DNA of 64,000 nt from Ramlibacter alkalitolerans (GCF_016722765.1 NZ_JAEQND010000010.1:212602-276601), one strand, 5' to 3'. Counted from the first letter of the stretch, positions 44,188-54,176 are shown. Notes: generated by a model not told the origin, from the letters alone. Program-made: numbers and translations.

Positions 44188-44720
44188 CACAGCCGCCTCC
44201 ACAAGGCCAGGACCAGCAAGGTGCAGAAGGCCGCGACCAGGTCGTCGACCATGATGCCGAAGCCGCCCCGCCAGCCCGTTCCCTTGAAGCGGCGGTCCGC
44301 CCAGCCCATCGGCCCGGGCTTGGCCATGTCGAACAAGCGGAACACCAGGAAGGCGGCGAACTGCGCCGCCCAGCCGGCTGGCAGCAGGACCCACAGCACG
44401 GTCCAGAAGCTCGCGACCTCGTCCCAGACGATGGAGGACGGATCCGCCGAGCGCAGGTGGCGGGCCGTCACGCTGCAGGCCCACCAGCCGAGCGGCAGCG
44501 ACAGGGCGACCAGCCATCCCATCTGCCCGGCGTCCAGCCAGTTCTGCAGCAGCAGGAAGGCGCCCCAGGCCCACACGGTGCCGCAGGTGCCGGGCGCGAC
44601 GGGGGACAGTCCGGAGCCGAAGCCGAGCGCGACGAGGTGCGCCGGATGCGCCAGCAGGAAGCCGGTGTCCGGTCGCCGGGGCGGCAGCGGATCGGTGAGG
44701 GCATGGCTCGCGTCGGGCAT
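44184..44720 (-). CDS. pgpA: Phosphatidylglycerophosphatase A
   Basis: This 178-residue inner-membrane phosphatase removes the phosphate from phosphatidylglycerol phosphate. It has four or so membrane segments. The conserved GSGLSPVAPGTCGTVWAW and VWDEVASFWTVL (catalytic acidic residues) and the C-terminal FGIMVDDLVAAFCTLLV are typical. The ATG at 44720 is taken; one at 44729 is possible. It is normally adjacent to thiL, but here a nuclease and a LuxR gene lie between. It overlaps pncC by 4 nt. Confidence 0.92.
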   Translation of the reverse strand: MPDASHALTDPLPPRRPDTGFLLAHPAHLVALGFGSGLSPVAPGTCGTVWAWGAFLLLQNWLDAGQMGWLVALSLPLGWWACSVTARHLRSADPSSIVWDEVASFWTVLWVLLPAGWAAQFAAFLVFRLFDMAKPGPMGWADRRFKGTGWRGGFGIMVDDLVAAFCTLLVLALWRRLW

Positions 44721-44743
44721 GCCCCGCATCGTAGTCGCTGCGC

Positions 44744-45226
44744 CTACTGGCAGCGGCCGAAGCGCTTGCGGAAGCTGCGCGGCTCGAGCGCGCCGGGCAG
44801 CGCCCACAGGCCGCGGCGTTCGCTGCGGGCCTGTGCCTCGAGGGCGGCATACGGCCCGGGCTTGCCGCGGAAGCTCATGGACCAGGCGTAGCCGCTGCGC
44901 ACCAGCCAGGCGCCGATGTCCTCGCGCCCATGGCGCACGTGCGCGAGTTGCCGGCCGTAGTCGTCCACGCCTCTGGTGCGCACGCCCACGCGCTGGTGCA
45001 GGACGCGCGCGCGCAAGGCCTGCGTCGCCTGCGCGCCGAAGGCCTGGCAGCCCTCGGGTGCGTCGACGTCCAGCAGGCGCACCTGCACCGGTGTGCCGCC
45101 CTCGCGCGGCCGCACCCACAGCGTGTCACCGTCGGTGACGTGGGTGACGCTGCCGCGGTAGCCGGGCGCCGCCAGCACCGCCGGCGCGCACAGCGCAGCG
45201 GCCAGCAGCAGCGCCGTCGCCCTCAC
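44744..45226 (-). CDS. Exported thermonuclease-family (SNase) nuclease
   Basis: This 160-residue protein starts at a GTG that overlaps the upstream regulator's stop (GTGA). A signal peptide (LLLAAALCAPAVLAAPG) leads to a staphylococcal-nuclease-like OB fold with VTDGDTLWVRP, VQVRLLDVDAPEG, and then ARVLHQRVGVRTRGVDDYGR and SGYAW. The Asp/Arg/Glu-type active site appears present. The exported location suggests nucleotide scavenging or extracellular DNA degradation. Its tight coupling to the LuxR gene suggests that gene controls it. Confidence 0.85.
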   Translation of the reverse strand: MRATALLLAAALCAPAVLAAPGYRGSVTHVTDGDTLWVRPREGGTPVQVRLLDVDAPEGCQAFGAQATQALRARVLHQRVGVRTRGVDDYGRQLAHVRHGREDIGAWLVRSGYAWSMSFRGKPGPYAALEAQARSERRGLWALPGALEPRSFRKRFGRCQ

Positions 45227-46038
45227 AGGTCCAGCACCGCGGGCCCGGTGAGGATGCAGCGCACCACGTCGACCTGGCGCTTGGCGCCGACCTTGGCGGC
45301 CAGCGAGCGCAGCTGGGTACGCACGGTGTTGAGGCTGGTGCCGCGCTCCACCGCGAACTGCTTGAGGGAGCGGCCGTTCACCAGCGCCTCGGCGAGCTGC
45401 GCTTCGGTGGGGCTCATGTGGTAGATCTGGCGCAGCTTTTCGGGGAAGTTGGGGAGCGTCGATTCGGGATCGGCGACGAACATCATCGCAGCAACTGCAT
45501 TGTCGAAGTGCTGCGTGCCGGCCGGCACCGGCACCACGAAGGCATGCACCTCGGTGCCGTTCAGGCCACGCAGGCGCAGCGGGGTGCCGGCCAGTTCGCG
45601 CACGCCATCGCCCTGCGCCGCTGCCTGCACCGCCTTGTGCAGCTTGGTGGAGAGCGCTCCGGCGGACGCCTGCAGCCGCCCGGAAGCGCCGGCCGTGTAG
45701 GCACGGGTGCGCTGCGAGATGTCTTCGGCGCGCCGGTTGGCGTGGCGAAGTTCCCCGTCGGGCCCGAGCAGGAGCACGCCATAGTTCAGTCGTTCGAGGG
45801 CGGCCACGGCGGCCTGCGTGACACCCGGGAATTCCTTGAGCGGCGCTTCGCCCGCGGCGGCGAACAGGTTGGCCTCGGGAGGGTCGGCGAGGGAGCGGCT
45901 GACCTGGTTGCGCACGATGGCGGCCACCTTGTGCAGCACGCCGGGCCACAGGCTCGGATCTCCCGCCGCCGCGTGGATGCTGTGGATCACATCCAGGAGC
46001 CGGGGATCCGTCGGGGCGGAGAGGTCGCGGCTAGGCAT
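45223..46038 (-). CDS. LuxR-family (GerE-type HTH) transcriptional regulator
   Basis: The 271-residue frame from the ATG at 46038 ends in a LuxR-type helix-turn-helix (MSPTEAQLAEALVNGRSLKQ, then FAVERGTSLNTVRTQLRSLA). A PAS-like central region (LERLNYGVLLLGPDGELRHA) may bind a signal. An ATG 27 codons upstream is also in frame. No autoinducer synthase is nearby. It overlaps the exported nuclease gene by GTGA and is 224 nt downstream of thiL, in an AT-richer gap that probably carries its own promoter. Confidence 0.82.
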   Translation of the reverse strand: MPSRDLSAPTDPRLLDVIHSIHAAAGDPSLWPGVLHKVAAIVRNQVSRSLADPPEANLFAAAGEAPLKEFPGVTQAAVAALERLNYGVLLLGPDGELRHANRRAEDISQRTRAYTAGASGRLQASAGALSTKLHKAVQAAAQGDGVRELAGTPLRLRGLNGTEVHAFVVPVPAGTQHFDNAVAAMMFVADPESTLPNFPEKLRQIYHMSPTEAQLAEALVNGRSLKQFAVERGTSLNTVRTQLRSLAAKVGAKRQVDVVRCILTGPAVLDL

Positions 46039-46246
46039 CACGTCGCGGCGCTCCAGGAAGGCGAGCGTCGGCGCTGGCCCGGCGAACACGAAGTGCCGCC
46101 TTCGTGGCGCGAACAGCATCAGACCGGGCTGCGTGAGTTGCCATTCGCTACTTCGTTGTAGTTGTTTCTCTTCGCAAGTCTGGTCAGAAAGAGATCGCTC
46201 GCCATCGCCCAAAAGGGTGAGGCAGGGGGAATTCCGGAGCGGGATT

Positions 46247-46260
46247 ACCCCGCGCGGGGT
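46247..46260 (-). terminator. Hairpin just after the thiL stop
   Basis: ACCCCGCGCGGGGT is a perfect 14-nt palindrome 3 nt beyond the thiL stop. No U tract follows, so full termination is uncertain. Confidence 0.35.
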
Positions 46261-46262
46261 TC

Positions 46263-47231
46263 CTAAACAGCCCCGAAATGGTCGAAGCCGCCGAACGCCC
46301 GTTGCGTGGGCTGGCCCGCCGCGTCGAGCAGCCGCAGTCCGGCTGCGGCTTCGATGCGGCCGATGGGCGTGACCGGCGTCGCCGTGCGCTGCGCCGCTGC
46401 GAGCACGGCTTCGCGTTGTGCGGCCGGCGCGGTGAAGGCCAGCTCGTAATCGTCGCCGCCGGCAAAGACGAGCTCCTCCACCTGCTGCGGATCCAGCCGC
46501 AGGCCGGCCCGGGTGGCGGCCAGCAACTGGGGTGCCTGCGCCAGCGCCACGGACGCCCCCACGCCCGAGCGGCGCAGCACGTGCGCGAGGTCGCCCGCCA
46601 GCCCGTCGCTGATGTCGATGGCCGCGCTCGCAATGCCGCGCAGGGCGCAGCCCAGCGCCACGCGCGGCTCGGGTTGTTCCAGGCGCTGCCGCGCCGCCTC
46701 GAACACTTCCTGGGGCAGCGAGACGGTCCCGCGGAAGGCTTCGAGTGCCAGCCGTGCATCGCCCAGCGTGCCGCTGATCCAGAGCTCGTCGCCGGCGCGC
46801 GCGCCCGATCGCAGCAGCGCCTGGCCGGCCGGCACTTCGCCGAAGACCGTGATGTTGATGGCCAGCGGCCCGCGGGTGGTATCGCCGCCCACCAGTTCGC
46901 AGCCGTGCGCATCGGCCAGCGAGAACAGGCCCTGCGCGAACGCGCCCAGCCAGGCGGCGTCGACCTGCGGCAGCGCAAGCGACAGCGTGAAGGCGAGCGG
47001 CTGCGCGCCGCAGGCGGCCAGGTCGCTCAGGTTCACGGCCAGTGCCTTGTGGCCCAGGCGGCGCGGATCGACGGTGGACAGGAAGTGCCGGCCTTCCACC
47101 AGCAGGTCGGTGGAGACCGCGAGCTGCATGCCCGGTGCCGGTTGCAGCAGCGCGCAATCGTCGCCGATGCCGAGCGGATTGCGCCGCACCGGCCGGTCGA
47201 AGAAACGCGCGATCAGCTCGAACTCACCCAT
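46263..47231 (-). CDS. thiL: Thiamine-monophosphate kinase
   Basis: This 322-residue enzyme performs the last step of thiamine diphosphate synthesis. GIGDDCALLQP near residue 22, STDLLVEGRHF, HKALAVNLSDLAACGA and GGDTTRGPLAINI are the canonical ThiL/PurM-like ATP and metal motifs. It follows ybdK after 9 nt. In relatives thiL is directly linked to pgpA and cinA; here the linkage is broken by the LuxR and nuclease genes. Confidence 0.95.
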   Translation of the reverse strand: MGEFELIARFFDRPVRRNPLGIGDDCALLQPAPGMQLAVSTDLLVEGRHFLSTVDPRRLGHKALAVNLSDLAACGAQPLAFTLSLALPQVDAAWLGAFAQGLFSLADAHGCELVGGDTTRGPLAINITVFGEVPAGQALLRSGARAGDELWISGTLGDARLALEAFRGTVSLPQEVFEAARQRLEQPEPRVALGCALRGIASAAIDISDGLAGDLAHVLRRSGVGASVALAQAPQLLAATRAGLRLDPQQVEELVFAGGDDYELAFTAPAAQREAVLAAAQRTATPVTPIGRIEAAAGLRLLDAAGQPTQRAFGGFDHFGAV

Positions 47232-47240
47232 GCCGGGAGA

Positions 47241-48431
47241 TTAAACGAGGGAGCCGGGCCGGCCGCGGAAGCAGTCCGCCGCCTGCCGCACCATCTCGGC
47301 GAGCAGGCGCTCGCGGGCGTGCGTCTCGCGCAGCCAGCGGGCGTCGTTGAGGCCGTCTTCGGCCGACTCGGCCAGCATCTCGATGGCGGCACCGGCGCCC
47401 AGCGCGCGCGCGTGCGGCGCCACCTGCCGCAGCGTGTGCAGGATGTGTTCGCGCAGCGGCAGGTGCTCGCCGGTGGGCGGATCGACGTACACCGCATCCA
47501 GCCCGAAGCGGCAGGCCTGGAAGCGGTTGTACGTATAGACCATGTAGTCGTCTTCCTCGGGCACGAAGGGCTGTTCCTGCAGGAACCAGGACCCGAGCGA
47601 CTGCACGAAGCCGGCCAGCGCCGCGGCGCGCTCGATGGTCAGCGGCGTGTCGAACACGCGGATCTCGATCGTGCCGTACTCCGGCTTGGGGCGGATGTCC
47701 CAGTAGAAGTCCTTCATGCTCTTGACCACCCCGGTGCGGGTGGTCTTGGCGAAGAACTTCGCGAACTCCTCCCAGTGCAGCGTGTAGGGCGCGCGGCCCG
47801 ACATCGGGAACGCGAACACCGAATTGAGCCGCGCCGAGTCGAACTGCGTGTCCTGCCCCTGCACGAAGGGCGAACTGGCCGACAGCGCGATGAAGTGCGG
47901 GATGTAGCGCGACATCCGGTGCAGCATCAGCAGCGCGCTGTCGGCATCGGGGCAGCCGACGTGCACGTGCTGGCCGAAGATGGTGAACTGCTTGGAGAGA
48001 TAGCCGTACAGCTCCGACAGCTGGCGGAAGCGCGGCCGGTCGTAGATGCGCTGCTCGTGCCACTGCTGGAAAGGATGCGTGCCGCCGCCCACGCAGGCGA
48101 TGTTCAGCTTGTCGGCGCAGCGCACCAGCGCGTCGCGCAGGGTCGTGAGCTCGCCCAGCACCTCGCTGGTCGAGTGGCACACGCCGGTGGAGAACTCGAT
48201 CATGCTGGAGGTCATCTCCGGCACGACGGCGCCGGGCAGGGACATCTTGCCGATCAGGCGCAGCATCTCCGCGGAGTAGGGCGCGAGGTCGTAGTCGTGC
48301 GTGTTGACCAGCTGCAGTTCGAGTTCCACGCCCAGCGACAGCGGCGCGGATTCCTGGAAGCGTTCCAGTTCGGGCGCCGGTGCGGCGGTGGCGGCCGGCG
48401 CGGCCAGCCCGGGTTCGCTGGGCTTACCCAC
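47241..48431 (-). CDS. YbdK-type carboxylate-amine ligase (glutamate-cysteine ligase-like 2)
   Basis: This 396-residue protein of the GCS2 family has weak gamma-glutamylcysteine ligase activity in some members. [50 protein letters not shown] and [13 protein letters not shown] are family motifs. The Ala/Pro-rich start of about 25 residues is extra. With gshA in the same window it could be a second glutamyl ligase, though its true substrate is unknown. It overlaps the antiporter gene by 8 nt and precedes thiL. Confidence 0.87.
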   Translation of the reverse strand: MGKPSEPGLAAPAATAAPAPELERFQESAPLSLGVELELQLVNTHDYDLAPYSAEMLRLIGKMSLPGAVVPEMTSSMIEFSTGVCHSTSEVLGELTTLRDALVRCADKLNIACVGGGTHPFQQWHEQRIYDRPRFRQLSELYGYLSKQFTIFGQHVHVGCPDADSALLMLHRMSRYIPHFIALSASSPFVQGQDTQFDSARLNSVFAFPMSGRAPYTLHWEEFAKFFAKTTRTGVVKSMKDFYWDIRPKPEYGTIEIRVFDTPLTIERAAALAGFVQSLGSWFLQEQPFVPEEDDYMVYTYNRFQACRFGLDAVYVDPPTGEHLPLREHILHTLRQVAPHARALGAGAAIEMLAESAEDGLNDARWLRETHARERLLAEMVRQAADCFRGRPGSLV

Positions 48432-49677
48432 GCAGCTCTCCTGCCGCCAGGCCGGCCTGCGGTTCCCAGGGCTTGAGGCTCTCGCCGGCGCGGTAGATGG
48501 CGAAGGTGGCGATGATCGCGCCCATGATCTCCATCATCAGGATCACCGGCAGCGCGATGCTGGCGATGCGCGAGCCGAGCGACATCGAGGTCGACATGAA
48601 CTGCGACACCAGCAGCAGCGCGATGGAGGACATCGGGCACATGGCGCAGCCGGTCCAGACGGCCTGCTTCCAGGTGAGGCCGCTGCCGGGGTTGGCGAGC
48701 GCCACGCCCAGGACCTTGGCGAAGAAGCGGGTGAACACGACCGCGGCGACCAGTCCGACCACCGAGGGATTCCATTCGGCCTTGGCGGCGACCACCGAGA
48801 CCAGCACGAACATCATCATCGTGAGCAGCGAGGCCGCGGTGCCGAGCTGGCGCGTCCAGGTCCAGGGCCGCGGATGCAGCTGCTTGAGCATCAGCCCGCC
48901 GATCAGCGCGGCCAGCGGCGCCGAGCCGCCGAAGTGGGCCGCCAGCGCGGTGCCGGCGGCGATCAGCGAGATCACGAGGATCGACGTGTTCTCGCTGCTC
49001 GGGCTCATGAAGCGCAGCGCCGAACGCAGCGCCAGCGCCAGCAGCGCGCCGACCACGAAGGACACGCCCAGCACCACCGCCACCGGATAGAGCGTGGCCG
49101 CCAGCACCGTCTCCTCGCGGTGCAGCGTGCCGGCGCGCGCGCTCACCAGCGTGAGCGCATAGAAGGTGCTGAGGGTCGCCAGCGCCAGCGAGCGCTCGGT
49201 CACGACACCCGCCGCCCGCGTGTCCAGCACGATGCGCGCCAGCACCGCGGGCGACCCCGCCATCGAGATCAGCGCCAGGCCTTCGGCCACGCTGTCCCGC
49301 ACCTCCATCCAGCGCAGCACGTGGTAGACGGCGACGGCGGTGAGCGTCGCCTCCACCAGGCTTTGCACCAGCACCATCGGGTTGTGGCGGAACCAGCGCA
49401 GCGCGATGCGCCCGCCCGACTCGAACAGGACCAGCGCGACGCCCAGCTCCAGCAGGAACAGCGACACGCCCTGCAGCGGCCAGGCCGCGCCCGAGAAACC
49501 GGCCAGGCCGGCGAGCGTGCCCACGATCGAGTAGCCCACCACCTTGGGCAGGCCCGAATAGCGTTGCAGCAGGTGGCCCGACGCGGCGGCAATGGCCAGC
49601 AGCAGCGACCACTGCACGGTGGGCAGGCCCGCCGAGGGCTTCATCCACTCGGCCCAGATGGCCATCACCTGGTCCAT
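48424..49677 (-). CDS. Monovalent cation:proton antiporter-2 family protein
   Basis: This 417-residue protein has about twelve membrane helices. [40 protein letters not shown], and then [20 protein letters not shown] and [11 protein letters not shown] fit the Na+/H+ exchanger (CPA2/KefB-like) core. It lacks a soluble TrkA-N domain at the C-terminus. The ATG at 49677 gives the best N-terminus. It lies 13 nt after the apaG stop and overlaps ybdK, suggesting one transcript. Ion specificity is not predictable. Confidence 0.85.
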   Translation of the reverse strand: MDQVMAIWAEWMKPSAGLPTVQWSLLLAIAAASGHLLQRYSGLPKVVGYSIVGTLAGLAGFSGAAWPLQGVSLFLLELGVALVLFESGGRIALRWFRHNPMVLVQSLVEATLTAVAVYHVLRWMEVRDSVAEGLALISMAGSPAVLARIVLDTRAAGVVTERSLALATLSTFYALTLVSARAGTLHREETVLAATLYPVAVVLGVSFVVGALLALALRSALRFMSPSSENTSILVISLIAAGTALAAHFGGSAPLAALIGGLMLKQLHPRPWTWTRQLGTAASLLTMMMFVLVSVVAAKAEWNPSVVGLVAAVVFTRFFAKVLGVALANPGSGLTWKQAVWTGCAMCPMSSIALLLVSQFMSTSMSLGSRIASIALPVILMMEIMGAIIATFAIYRAGESLKPWEPQAGLAAGELRG

Positions 49678-49690
49678 GGAGGGCCCGGGC

Positions 49691-50074
49691 TCAGTGCAGC
49701 ACGCGCTGGCTGCCGCCGTCGTCCAGCACGAAGGGCGGGATCTCGACTTCGAAGCGCCCGGCGTCCTCGGCGACGCAGAAGTAGCTGCCATGCATGCTGC
49801 CGCTGGCCGTGCGCAGGCGGCAGCCGCTGGTGTACTCGAAGGATTCGCCCGGCTTGAGCAGCGGCTGCTGGCCGACGACGCCGAGGCCCTTGACCTCCTC
49901 GGTTTCGCCGAGTTCGTTGGTGATGATCCAGTGGCGGGCGATCAGCTGCGCGGGCACTTCGCCCGTGTTGGTGATCGTGATGGTGTACGCGAAGGTCCAC
50001 ACGTGCTGGTCGGGCGCGGACTGATCCGGCAGGAAGCGGGGCTGCACGTCGACCCGGAAAGCGTAGCGAGGCAT
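49691..50074 (-). CDS. apaG: ApaG (Co2+/Mg2+ efflux-associated) protein
   Basis: This 127-residue immunoglobulin-like protein has the diagnostic [40 protein letters not shown] and [20 protein letters not shown]. The function is unclear; it was linked to cobalt resistance and Mg2+ efflux and is a fold partner in some fusion proteins. The start is the ATG at 50074 (MPRYAFRV), although the frame continues upstream. It is divergent from rpe with a 53-bp gap and heads the minus-strand series to pncC. Confidence 0.94.
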   Translation of the reverse strand: MPRYAFRVDVQPRFLPDQSAPDQHVWTFAYTITITNTGEVPAQLIARHWIITNELGETEEVKGLGVVGQQPLLKPGESFEYTSGCRLRTASGSMHGSYFCVAEDAGRFEVEIPPFVLDDGGSQRVLH

Positions 50075-50114
50075 GGGGGGCAATGCTAACCCCTGCCGCC
50101 CCGCGCCGCTCGGC

Positions 50115-50120
50115 GAGAAT
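50115..50120 (+). promoter_or_regulatory. -10-like GAGAAT close to the rpe start
   Basis: GAGAAT ends 7 nt before the rpe ATG. No Shine-Dalgarno sequence is present. Confidence 0.35.
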
Positions 50121-50127
50121 ACGGGCC

Positions 50128-50814
50128 ATGAGCACGCGCACCTTCCGCATCGCACCGTCGATCCTGTCGGCCGACTTCGCCCGCCTCGGCGAGGAGGTCC
50201 GCAACGTGGTCGCCGCCGGCGCCGACTGGATCCACTTCGACGTGATGGACAACCACTACGTGCCCAACCTCACCTTCGGTCCCATGGTCTGTTCGGCGCT
50301 CAAGCCGCACGCGAAGACGGCTGCGGGCGCACCGGTGCCGATCGACGTGCACCTGATGGTGCAGCCGGTCGATGCGCTGGCGCAGGCCTTCGCCGAGGCC
50401 GGTGCCGACTACATCAGCTTCCACCCCGACGCCTCCACGCACGTGCACCGCAGCGTGCAGGCGATCAAGGCGGCGGGCTGCAAGGCGGGCCTGGTGTTCA
50501 ATCCGGCCGCGCCCATCGACGTGCTGGACTGGGTGCTGGAAGACATCGACCTGGTCCTGATCATGAGCGTGAACCCCGGCTTCGGCGGCCAGGGCTTCAT
50601 CGAGTCGGCGCTGCGCAAGATCGAGCAGGCGCGCGCGCGCATCGACGCGAGCGGCCGCGACATCCGGCTCGAGGTCGATGGCGGCGTGAAGACGGACAAC
50701 ATCGCGCGCATCGCGGCCGCCGGCGCGGACACCTTCGTGGCCGGCAGCGCGATCTTCGGCAAGCCCGATTACCGCGCCGTGATCGAGTCGATGCGGGCGA
50801 ACCTGAAGGGCTAA
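50128..50814 (+). CDS. rpe: Ribulose-phosphate 3-epimerase
   Basis: This 228-residue TIM-barrel enzyme acts in the pentose phosphate and Calvin pathways. [38 protein letters not shown] and [20 protein letters not shown] are canonical, with metal ligands in HFDVMD and HLM. The gene is often followed by gph and the trp genes; here a 3.3-kb catalase region separates them. Its stop TAA overlaps the TAG of the convergent small gene. Confidence 0.96.
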   Translation: MSTRTFRIAPSILSADFARLGEEVRNVVAAGADWIHFDVMDNHYVPNLTFGPMVCSALKPHAKTAAGAPVPIDVHLMVQPVDALAQAFAEAGADYISFHPDASTHVHRSVQAIKAAGCKAGLVFNPAAPIDVLDWVLEDIDLVLIMSVNPGFGGQGFIESALRKIEQARARIDASGRDIRLEVDGGVKTDNIARIAAAGADTFVAGSAIFGKPDYRAVIESMRANLKG

Positions 50815-51149
50815 CCGCCCTTCTGGCTGCGGTTCGGCTTCTCCACCGGTGCCGGGTCGGCGCCCTTGCGCACGGCGTGGTAGGTCGCGTCGAGCTCCTG
50901 CGCCTTGCTCGTGTCCTGCTGGCCTTCGACCACGTCGTCGTGCGCAATCTCGCCCATGCGGCGTGCGCTCGGGTTCTCGCCCGCCTGGCTGTTGGCGGAT
51001 TCGTCACGCTCGTGCGGCAGCTGCGCCTTGGGCTGCTGCGTCTCGCCTTGCGCCGTGACGGTGTTGCCCCCTTTCGGCGACGGCGTCTCGTGGCGCTCCT
51101 CGGTATCCATCCGGCCGGCCGGTTCCCGGCCTTCATCCTTGCGGCTCAT
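50811..51149 (-). CDS. Hypothetical hydrophilic, disordered protein (112 aa)
   Basis: AGGAG six nt before the ATG at 51149 supports translation. The 112 residues are strongly hydrophilic and rich in Glu, Gln, Asp and Ala with no hydrophobic core, except perhaps around [20 protein letters not shown]. It resembles small disordered proteins made under stress, but no family is recognised. Its stop is convergent with rpe, sharing CTAA. The catalase gene lies 435 bp away on the other strand. Confidence 0.6.
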   Translation of the reverse strand: MSRKDEGREPAGRMDTEERHETPSPKGGNTVTAQGETQQPKAQLPHERDESANSQAGENPSARRMGEIAHDDVVEGQQDTSKAQELDATYHAVRKGADPAPVEKPNRSQKGG

Positions 51150-51252
51150 GGCAACTCTCCTGAATGCAGGCATGGTGACGCGCGGCTCGGCCGGCGGCCG
51201 TCGGACGGGACCGCGCGCTGCCCGGCGGAGCCAGCGGCCCGCTGATCCGGCT

Positions 51253-51268
51253 GTGGGAGTGCTCCTAC
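51253..51268. promoter_or_regulatory. Dyad GYRGGA-N4-TCCYAC, copy 2
   Basis: GTGGGAGTGCTCCTAC, with GTGGGA and TCCTAC halves, lies between the divergent small genes at 51149 (minus) and 51380 (plus). It belongs with the dyads at 721 and 53766. Confidence 0.4.
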
Positions 51269-51379
51269 GGGGCGAGGCGGTGCGCACCCACAAACTCGCC
51301 CGCTGAAGGGCTACGGTCCCGCCAGCTGAGGCTTGGTCCAATGCGGGACCGAAAAGCACATGCAAGAAGGGAGACGCGG

Positions 51380-51502
51380 ATGGAGATCGGACCTGTCGTG
51401 CCGCTGTGGTTGACGTGGGTCGCCGCGGGCACCGTGGGCGTGCTGGCGATCGCCGCCGTCGTCCGCGGGCTCGAGGCCGTGTTCGATCTCGACCCGAGCT
51501 GA
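51380..51502 (+). CDS. Very small membrane protein (40 aa)
   Basis: GAAGGGAG eight nt before the ATG at 51380 is a strong Shine-Dalgarno sequence. The 40-residue product is one membrane helix (VPLWLTWVAAGTVGVLAIAA) with a short acidic tail ending DLDPS. It lies 81 nt upstream of the catalase gene on the same strand and may be cotranscribed. Function unknown. Confidence 0.55.
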   Translation: MEIGPVVPLWLTWVAAGTVGVLAIAAVVRGLEAVFDLDPS

Positions 51503-51583
51503 TCCCCCCTTCGCCATCGCAGGCGCGCCAGGCCGCGCCCGGCGCCCCGTTTCCTCTCTCCCCCGGCCCGACAGGAGTGATAC

Positions 51584-53740
51584 ATGGCCTCTTCCCGCAC
51601 GGAGGGCTCGCGCAAGTCGAAAGCGGGCGACCCCGTCGCCAACCGTCAGAAGCAGCTCGAAGCGTTCACGCAGGGGCCGGAGAACCAGCTCACCACGAAC
51701 CAGGGCGTGCCGCTGCCGGACAACCACAACTCGCTGAAGGCGGGCGTGCGCGGACCGGGCCTGCTGGAAGACTTCATCCTGCGGGAGAAGCTGACCCACT
51801 TCGACCATGAGCGCATCCCCGAGCGCGTGGTGTATGCGCGCGGCGCGGCGGCGCACGGCTACTTCGAGCTGACCCGTCCGCTGGTGGAATACACCAAGGC
51901 CGACTTCCTGCAGGAACACGGCAGCCGCACGCCGGTGTTCGTGCGCTTCTCCACCGTGATCGGCGCCCGCGGTTCGGCGGACACCGTGCGCGACGTGCGC
52001 GGCTTCGCCGTCAAGTTCTACACGCGCGAAGGCAACTACGACCTGGTGGGCAACAACATGCCGGTGTTCTTCATCCAGGACGCGATGAAGTTCCCCGACC
52101 TGGTCCACGCGATCAAGCCGGAGCCGCACCACGACATGCCGCAGGCCTCCAGCGCGCACGACACCTTCTGGGATTTCATCTCGCTGATGCCCGAGAGCGC
52201 GCACATGCTCATGTGGCTGATGTCGGATCGCGCGCTGCCGCGCAGCTACCGGATGATGGAAGGCTTCGGCGTCCACACCTTTCGCTTCGTGAATGCACGC
52301 GGTGCCTCGCACTTCGTCAAGTTCCACTGGCGGCCCAAGCTGGGCAAGCACGCGCTGGCCTGGGACGAGGCGCAGAAGATCGCCGGCAAGGACCCGGACT
52401 TCCACCGCCGCGACCTGTGGGAGGCGATCGATCGCGGCGACTTCCCCGAATGGGAGCTGGGCGTGCAGCTGATCGAGGAAGAGCGCGTCGACAAGCTCGG
52501 CGTGGACCTGCTCGATGCGACCAAGCTGGTGCCGGAGGAGATCGTGCCGATCACCCCGGTCGGCAGGCTGGTCCTGAACCGCAACCCGGACAGCTACTTC
52601 GCCGAGGCGGAACAGGTGGCCTTCAATCCGGGCCACATCGTGCCGGGGATCGACTTCAGCAACGACCCGCTGCTGCAGGGGCGCTTGTTCTCCTATCTCG
52701 ACACGCAGATCTCGCGCCTGGGCGGGCCGAACTTCCACGAGCTGCCGATCAACCGCGGCGTGTGCCCGATGCACAACCTGCAACGCGGCGGCATGCACCG
52801 CATGACCATCGCGCGCGGCCGCGTCGCCTACGAGCCGAACACGCTGGGCAACGGCTCGGAGTTCCGCGTCGACGGCGGCGAGCAGGGCTTCCAGAGCCTG
52901 GAGGAGGCCATCGAATCGCCGAAGATCCGCCGCCGCAGCCCCAGCTTCGACGACCACTTCAGCCAGGCCACCCTGTTCTGGAACAGCCAGAGCGCCGCGG
53001 AGAAGGAGCACATCATCGCGGCCTTCCAGTTCGAGCTTTCGCGGGTGGAGACGCCGGCGATCCGGCAGCGCATCGTGGACAACCTGGCGCATGTGGATGC
53101 CCGGCTGGCGCGCAAGGTTGCGGAGCCGCTGGGCATCGGGCCGCCAGACGCGCGCTCGGCCGCCGGCCGAGCCGGGTTTCGCGAGCCGCGCGCCAAGCCG
53201 CTGCTGGAGGCAGCGCCCTCGCTCAGCATGGAGACCAATGGCACGACCATCGCGACACGGAAAGTGGCCGTGCTGATGGCCGCAGGCGTGGAGCTGGGGG
53301 CCTTCAAGGTCATCCAGCAGGCGCTCGTCGACGCCGGAGCGACGGTCAAGGTGGTGGCCGCGCACCTGGGGTTCATCGTCTCGTCGTCGGGGCAACAGGT
53401 GCCGATCGACCACAGCTTCCAGACCATGCCATCTGTCATGTTCGATGCGGTGCTGGTGCCCGGCGGCGCCGCTTCGGCCCAGGCGCTCATGAAGGATGGC
53501 GAGGCGGTGCACTTCGTGCTCGAGGCGTACAAGCATTGCAAGCCGCTGTGCCTCATCGGCGAGTCGGTGGAGATCCTTCGCTCGGTGGGCGTGGCGCTGG
53601 ACGATGCGCCCGTGCCCGGCGGGGTGATCATCGGCACCAACGAGCCGACCACGCGCGTGCAGCTGGGCCAGGACCTGATCGCGGCCATCGCCAGGCACAG
53701 GCATTGGTCCCGCGCGATGGTCGAGCAGGTGCCCGCCTGA
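51584..53740 (+). CDS. katE: Large-subunit (KatE/HPII, clade 2) monofunctional catalase
   Basis: This 718-residue haem catalase decomposes hydrogen peroxide. The catalytic His lies in [15 protein letters not shown], the distal Asn in [18 protein letters not shown], and the proximal haem Tyr in [17 protein letters not shown]. The C-terminal 160 residues ([20 protein letters not shown]) form the flavodoxin/DJ-1-like domain found only in large catalases. AGGAG precedes the ATG. In enteric bacteria katE is a stationary-phase, sigma-S gene. It stands among small hydrophilic proteins and dyads, suggesting a stress block. Confidence 0.96.
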   Translation: MASSRTEGSRKSKAGDPVANRQKQLEAFTQGPENQLTTNQGVPLPDNHNSLKAGVRGPGLLEDFILREKLTHFDHERIPERVVYARGAAAHGYFELTRPLVEYTKADFLQEHGSRTPVFVRFSTVIGARGSADTVRDVRGFAVKFYTREGNYDLVGNNMPVFFIQDAMKFPDLVHAIKPEPHHDMPQASSAHDTFWDFISLMPESAHMLMWLMSDRALPRSYRMMEGFGVHTFRFVNARGASHFVKFHWRPKLGKHALAWDEAQKIAGKDPDFHRRDLWEAIDRGDFPEWELGVQLIEEERVDKLGVDLLDATKLVPEEIVPITPVGRLVLNRNPDSYFAEAEQVAFNPGHIVPGIDFSNDPLLQGRLFSYLDTQISRLGGPNFHELPINRGVCPMHNLQRGGMHRMTIARGRVAYEPNTLGNGSEFRVDGGEQGFQSLEEAIESPKIRRRSPSFDDHFSQATLFWNSQSAAEKEHIIAAFQFELSRVETPAIRQRIVDNLAHVDARLARKVAEPLGIGPPDARSAAGRAGFREPRAKPLLEAAPSLSMETNGTTIATRKVAVLMAAGVELGAFKVIQQALVDAGATVKVVAAHLGFIVSSSGQQVPIDHSFQTMPSVMFDAVLVPGGAASAQALMKDGEAVHFVLEAYKHCKPLCLIGESVEILRSVGVALDDAPVPGGVIIGTNEPTTRVQLGQDLIAAIARHRHWSRAMVEQVPA

Positions 53741-53765
53741 ACGCACGACCCCGCCCCAGAGGTCC

Positions 53766-53781
53766 GTAGGACAAATCCCAC
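53766..53781. promoter_or_regulatory. Dyad GYRGGA-N4-TCCYAC, copy 3
   Basis: GTAGGACAAATCCCAC lies 26 nt after the catalase stop and 102 nt before the small ORF at 53884, the same distance class as copy 1 to its ORF. Confidence 0.4.
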
Positions 53782-53841
53782 GTACCAATGTCAGATGCAC
53801 TGACTGTGTCGTCGTGGCGATGACGGCCCAATAGCGTCATG

Positions 53842-53865
53842 GCCGGCGCGCTGCCGGCATTTTCT
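53842..53865 (+). terminator. Likely terminator downstream of katE
   Basis: GCCGGC-GCGCT-GCCGGC is followed by ATTTTCTT. The stem is 6 bp. Confidence 0.5.
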
Positions 53866-53883
53866 TGACCAGGGAGCAAACGC

Positions 53884-54126
53884 ATGCCGTCCAGCCATCA
53901 GGCCACGAGCCGACCGTATTGGAGTTCCGGACGCGGCTTCGCCTCGAAGGACCCGGAGCGGCAGGGCGAAGTGCTCGGCTACGTCGCCCGGACCCCGATC
54001 GAAACCACCGCGCTTGCGCGCCCGGCGGCTCCCAAGGCGGCGCCGCCCCAGCGCAGCTGGACACGCCTGCAGCCGGACGTCGACGCGTCGGGCTTCGAAG
54101 GCAGCAGCAGCGGCCGCTGGCGCTGA
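53884..54126 (+). CDS. Small hydrophilic hypothetical protein (80 aa)
   Basis: GGGAG eight nt before the ATG at 53884 supports the start. The 80-residue product begins MPSSHQATSRPYWSSGRGFA, is rich in Ser, Arg and Pro, and ends in SSSGRWR. It has no Cys and no membrane segment. It follows katE after a terminator-like hairpin and its own dyad, and a terminator follows it, so it is probably an independent stress-type small gene. Function unknown. Confidence 0.55.
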   Translation: MPSSHQATSRPYWSSGRGFASKDPERQGEVLGYVARTPIETTALARPAAPKAAPPQRSWTRLQPDVDASGFEGSSSGRWR

Positions 54127-54145
54127 GCGCGCCTTTCTCCAGCCG

Positions 54146-54176
54146 AGCCAGGGCCGTCCGCCCTGGCTTTTGCTTT
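54146..54176 (+). terminator. Rho-independent terminator
   Basis: AGCCAGGG-CCGTCCG-CCCTGGCT is followed by TTTGCTTTT, 20 nt after the small ORF stop. Confidence 0.82.
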
